64,000 nucleotides of DNA from Sphingomonas sp. IBVSS2 (lineage in GTDB: Bacteria > Pseudomonadota > Alphaproteobacteria > Sphingomonadales > Sphingomonadaceae). Location of the stretch: NCBI RefSeq assembly GCF_002127225.1, contig NZ_NFUR01000003.1:62001-126000 (forward strand), read 5' to 3'. Numbering within the stretch: the stretch's first letter is position 1; each line of letters begins with the position of its first letter. A program made the position numbers and the translations under genes. The notes beneath the pieces are model-generated. The model had not been told where the DNA came from. It searched no databases and saw only the letters and a program-made list of their open reading frames with translations. Shown here in pieces: positions 61,121-64,000 of this stretch.

Positions 61121-64000
61121 GCGGGCTCCAGTCCGGGTTCGTCCGGGCCATGGCGCGCGAGCAGCCGCTCGTGCGGGCTGCGCCGGCGGAACCGGTCGAG
61201 GGCGAGGAACACCACCGGCGTGGTGAACAGGGTCAGGAATTGCGCGGCGACCAGCCCGCCCACGATCGCGACGCCCAGCGGCTGGCGCAGCTCCGCGCCT
61301 TCGCCGAAGCCGATTGCCAGCGGCAGCGCGCCGAGCGCCGCCGCGAGCGTGGTCATCACGATCGGGCGGAAGCGCTGCAGCGCCGCCTCGCGGATCGCGT
61401 CGACGGGCGCGAGGCCGCGGCCGCGCTCGGCGTCGAGCGCGAAGTCGATGATCAGGATCGCGTTCTTCTTGACGATGCCGATCAGCAGGATGATCGCGAT
61501 CAGCCCGATCACGTCGAGCTGCATCCCCGCCAGCATCAGCGCCACGACCGCGCCGACGCCCGCCGAGGGAATGGTCGAGAGGATGGTGATCGGGTGGATC
61601 GCGCTCTCGTAGAGGATGCCGAGCACCAGATAGATGGCGACCAGCGCGGCGAGGATCAGCAGCGGCATCGATCCCATCGACTGCTGGAGCAGCTGGGCAT
61701 TGCCCGCGAAGCCGCCATGCACGGTGGCGGGCAGCCCGGCGCCGCGCTGGATGGCGATGAGCCGCTCCGCCGCCTGGCCGAGCGTGACGCCGTTGGGCAG
61801 GTTGAACGACACGGTGGCCGAAGGCTCGCCGCCCTGATGGTTCACCACTGCCGGCGTCGAATTATTCTGCCAATGCGCGATCGTGGAGATCGGCACGATG
61901 GTTGCGGGGGTGGTGTTCACTGCATTGCCGGTCGAGGCGTCGCGGCCGGCGCCGGTGGTGGATACCGGCGCGGAGCCGGCCGCCGCCGTGCTGCCTGTTC
62001 CGGCAGGTACATAGGTGCCGTTCAATGCCTCGGGCGAGGTGCTGAACTCGGGCGCGACGCCCAGCACGACATGATATTGGTTGAGCCCCGAATAGAGCGT
62101 CACCGCCTGGCGCTGGCCAAAGGCATCGTACAGGGCGTTGTCGATCGCCTGGTTGGTGATCCCCAGCCGTGCCGCGGCGACGCGGTCGACCGTGAGATAG
62201 GTCTCGGAGCCGCCGTCCTGCTGGTCGATATCGACATCGGTGAAGGTCTGGGGCTCGCGCTTCATCAGTTCCACCAGCTTGGTGCCGGCCGCCCGCAGCG
62301 TGACGGGGTCGTTCGCCTGCAGCGTATATTGGTAGCTGCTGTTGGCGCTGCGCCCGCCGGTCTGCAGGTCCTGCACCGGGTTGAGGAAGGCGGTGACGCC
62401 GGTGATGCGACCCAGCTCGGGACGCAGCCGGTTGATCACGGTGCGGGCGGGATCGCGCTTGCCCTGCTTCAACATGATGAACAGGAACGCGCCGCCCGTG
62501 CGCGATCCGCCGGTAAAGGCCACGACATCGGCCACCGCCGGATCGCGCTTCACCATGCCGACGATCTGGACGAGCCGGGACTGCACGGCGGAGAAGGACA
62601 TGCTCTGGTCGACATGCACGCCGCCCATCAGCGAGCCCGTGTCCTGTTCGGGGAACAGGCCCTTGGGCGCCTGGACGATCAGCGCCACGTTGAGCGCCAC
62701 CGTCGCGGCGAGCAGCGCCAGCGTGATGCCGCGATGCGCCAGGGCGCGCTCAAGCCCGTGGGCGTAGCGCGTGCGCACCTGCTCGAAGCCCCGCTCGAAC
62801 CATTGCGCGAAGCGCGGCGTGCGCTCCTCGCCGCGCAGCAGCAAGGCGGCGAGCATCGGCGTGGCGGTGAGCGAGATCACCAGGCTGATCGCGACCGCCA
62901 CGGACATGGTCACCGCGAACTCGCGGAACAGCCGCCCGACCACGCCGCCCATGAACAGCAGCGGGATGAACACCGCGATCAGGCTCGCCGAGATCGAGAG
63001 CACGGTGAAGCCGACTTCGCGCGCGCCGGTGAGCGCGGCCTGTACCGGCTTCATCCCGCGTTCGATATGGCGGGCGATGTTCTCCACGACGACGATGGCG
63101 TCGTCGACGACGAAGCCGGTCGCCACGGTGAGTGCCATCAGCGAGAGGTTGTTCAGGGAGAAGCCCAGCATGTAGATCACCGCCACCGTGCCGAGCAGCG
63201 AGGTGAGCACCGCCATGGCGGGCACCAGCGTGGCGCGCAGCGAGCGCAGGAACAGGCTCACCACGCCCACCACCAGCAGCGTGGCGATCAGCAAGGTGAT
63301 CTCCACTTCGCGCAGCGAGGCGCGGATCGTGGTGGTGCGATCGCTGGCCAGATGCAGCTTCACATCGGCGGGGATCGACGCCTGGAGCCGGGGCAGGGCC
63401 GCCTTCACGGCGTTCACCGTCGCGACGATGTTGGCGCCCGGCTGGCGTGTGATCACCACCATCACCGCGCGCTGGCCGTTGAACAGGCCCATGGTGCGCA
63501 CGTCCTCGGGCCCGTCATGGACATTGGCGATGTCCTGGAGGCGCACCAGCGTCCCGTTGCGGCTGGCGATGGGCAGGTCGCGGAAATCCTCGGCGCGCAC
63601 GCCCGGCGTGTCGGCATAGATCTGCCAGGCCAGGCCCGATCCCTCGATCAGGCCGCGCGGGCGGTTGGCGGCGCTGGCCGACAGGGCGGCGCGCACGTCC
63701 TCGAGCGGGATGCCGTAGCGCGCCACCGCGAGTGGATTGACGTCGACCCGCACAGAGGGGAGCGCCGCGCCGCCCAGCTCGACATCGCCCACGCCCTCCA
63801 CCTGGAGCAGGCGCTGCTGCACGATCGCCGAGACCGTGTCGAAGATCTCGGCCGGGCTGCGCCGGTCGGAAGTGAGCGCCAGGATCATGATCGGCGCGTC
63901 GGCGGGATTGACCTTGCGATAGGTGGGGTTGGTGCGCAGCGTCGCGGGCAGGTCGGCACGCGCTGCGTTGATCGCCGCCTGCACGTCGCGCGCCGCGCCG
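61117..64000 (-). CDS. RND efflux permease, MdtB/MdtC-like, start missing
   Basis: The gene runs off the right edge; about 960 residues are visible and the first 90 or so are missing. It is a proton-driven tripartite pump with 12 membrane segments, VATGFVVDDAIVVVENIARH (segment-4 Asp pair), VIGLIAIILLIGIVKKNAIL, and MdtC-like VNPADAPIMILALTSD near the visible start. Between NGTYVP and VPISTIAHW lies a 40-residue Thr/Ala/Gly-rich insert (TAAAGSAPVSTTGAG-type) not usual in MdtB/C. It is coupled to the outer-membrane channel gene; the membrane-fusion protein is probably to the right. Confidence 0.92.
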   Translation of the reverse strand, partial: GAARDVQAAINAARADLPATLRTNPTYRKVNPADAPIMILALTSDRRSPAEIFDTVSAIVQQRLLQVEGVGDVELGGAALPSVRVDVNPLAVARYGIPLEDVRAALSASAANRPRGLIEGSGLAWQIYADTPGVRAEDFRDLPIASRNGTLVRLQDIANVHDGPEDVRTMGLFNGQRAVMVVITRQPGANIVATVNAVKAALPRLQASIPADVKLHLASDRTTTIRASLREVEITLLIATLLVVGVVSLFLRSLRATLVPAMAVLTSLLGTVAVIYMLGFSLNNLSLMALTVATGFVVDDAIVVVENIARHIERGMKPVQAALTGAREVGFTVLSISASLIAVFIPLLFMGGVVGRLFREFAVTMSVAVAISLVISLTATPMLAALLLRGEERTPRFAQWFERGFEQVRTRYAHGLERALAHRGITLALLAATVALNVALIVQAPKGLFPEQDTGSLMGGVHVDQSMSFSAVQSRLVQIVGMVKRDPAVADVVAFTGGSRTGGAFLFIMLKQGKRDPARTVINRLRPELGRITGVTAFLNPVQDLQTGGRSANSSYQYTLQANDPVTLRAAGTKLVELMKREPQTFTDVDIDQQDGGSETYLTVDRVAAARLGITNQAIDNALYDAFGQRQAVTLYSGLNQYHVVLGVAPEFSTSPEALNGTYVPAGTGSTAAAGSAPVSTTGAGRDASTGNAVNTTPATIVPISTIAHWQNNSTPAVVNHQGGEPSATVSFNLPNGVTLGQAAERLIAIQRGAGLPATVHGGFAGNAQLLQQSMGSMPLLILAALVAIYLVLGILYESAIHPITILSTIPSAGVGAVVALMLAGMQLDVIGLIAIILLIGIVKKNAILIIDFALDAERGRGLAPVDAIREAALQRFRPIVMTTLAAALGALPLAIGFGEGAELRQPLGVAIVGGLVAAQFLTLFTTPVVFLALDRFRRRSPHERLLARHGPDEPGLEPA

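Overview
The window is GC-rich DNA from an alphaproteobacterium, most likely Sphingomonas or a close relative. This is inferred from gene content and style, not from a database search. The pointers are a sphingomonad-type TonB-dependent receptor, a single LolC/E-type permease, a short-form ArgC, Gln/Trp/Asn-type glutathione peroxidase, an RcnB-like protein, a META/DUF4377-type protein, and an alphaproteobacterial propionyl-CoA locus with a PccR/ScfR-like regulator. No insertion sequence, integrase, phage gene or CRISPR array is visible; this looks like chromosomal core sequence with scattered small repeats.

Positions 1-9 kb hold the start of glucose-6-phosphate dehydrogenase, a MarR/SH3/argC minus-strand cluster, secG-pyrG, a small membrane protein, a secreted cyclophilin, a chemoreceptor and a small heat-shock protein. 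Positions 9-16.6 kb hold a TonB receptor, an unknown membrane protein, an unusual Phd/YefM-PAS fusion, a TadE/TadG-like pair, a PilZ protein and a possible structured RNA. Positions 16.6-20.3 kb form a tightly overlapping run: Lol permease, lolD, a signal-peptidase-like protein lacking the usual lysine, a GNAT enzyme and a glutathione peroxidase. Positions 20.3-26.8 kb hold a divergent MraZ-like gene coupled to a zinc-ribbon gene beside two DnaA-box-like sites, a TPR protein, an Lrp regulator, a degenerate sensor kinase and a polysaccharide deacetylase.

Positions 26.8-48 kb hold two tRNAs, dctA, an M28 peptidase, ettA, a second chemoreceptor, a broken M28 peptidase gene, a HELFH metallopeptidase, doxX-like, acyP, greB, a lytic transglycosylase, dapA, a tandem pair of 2OG-Fe(II) oxygenases, an RcnB-like protein, an orphan [2Fe-2S] subunit, a LigB-type dioxygenase, a class II aldolase coupled to a tiny zinc-ribbon protein, and a carboxymuconolactone decarboxylase-like protein.

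Positions 47-56 kb are the clearest functional module. A PccR-like regulator is divergent from pccB, followed by methylmalonyl-CoA epimerase, methylmalonyl-CoA mutase, bioB, a 75-residue membrane protein and pccA. Together these convert propionyl-CoA to succinyl-CoA and supply the biotin that the carboxylase needs. Positions 56-64 kb hold a creatininase-family amidohydrolase coupled to an acyl-CoA ligase, a META-domain protein, and a TolC-type lipoprotein with the start-truncated RND pump that feeds it.

Three near-identical palindromic elements (about 80 bp, each arm a GAAA-capped hairpin) lie at 445-521, 38369-38449 and 50272-50352. They sit next to gene starts, and one covers a possible greB start codon. 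The strongest candidates for something undescribed are these elements, the Phd-PAS fusion, the MraZ-like/zinc-ribbon pair, the lysine-less signal peptidase and the candidate RNA upstream of the Lol operon.
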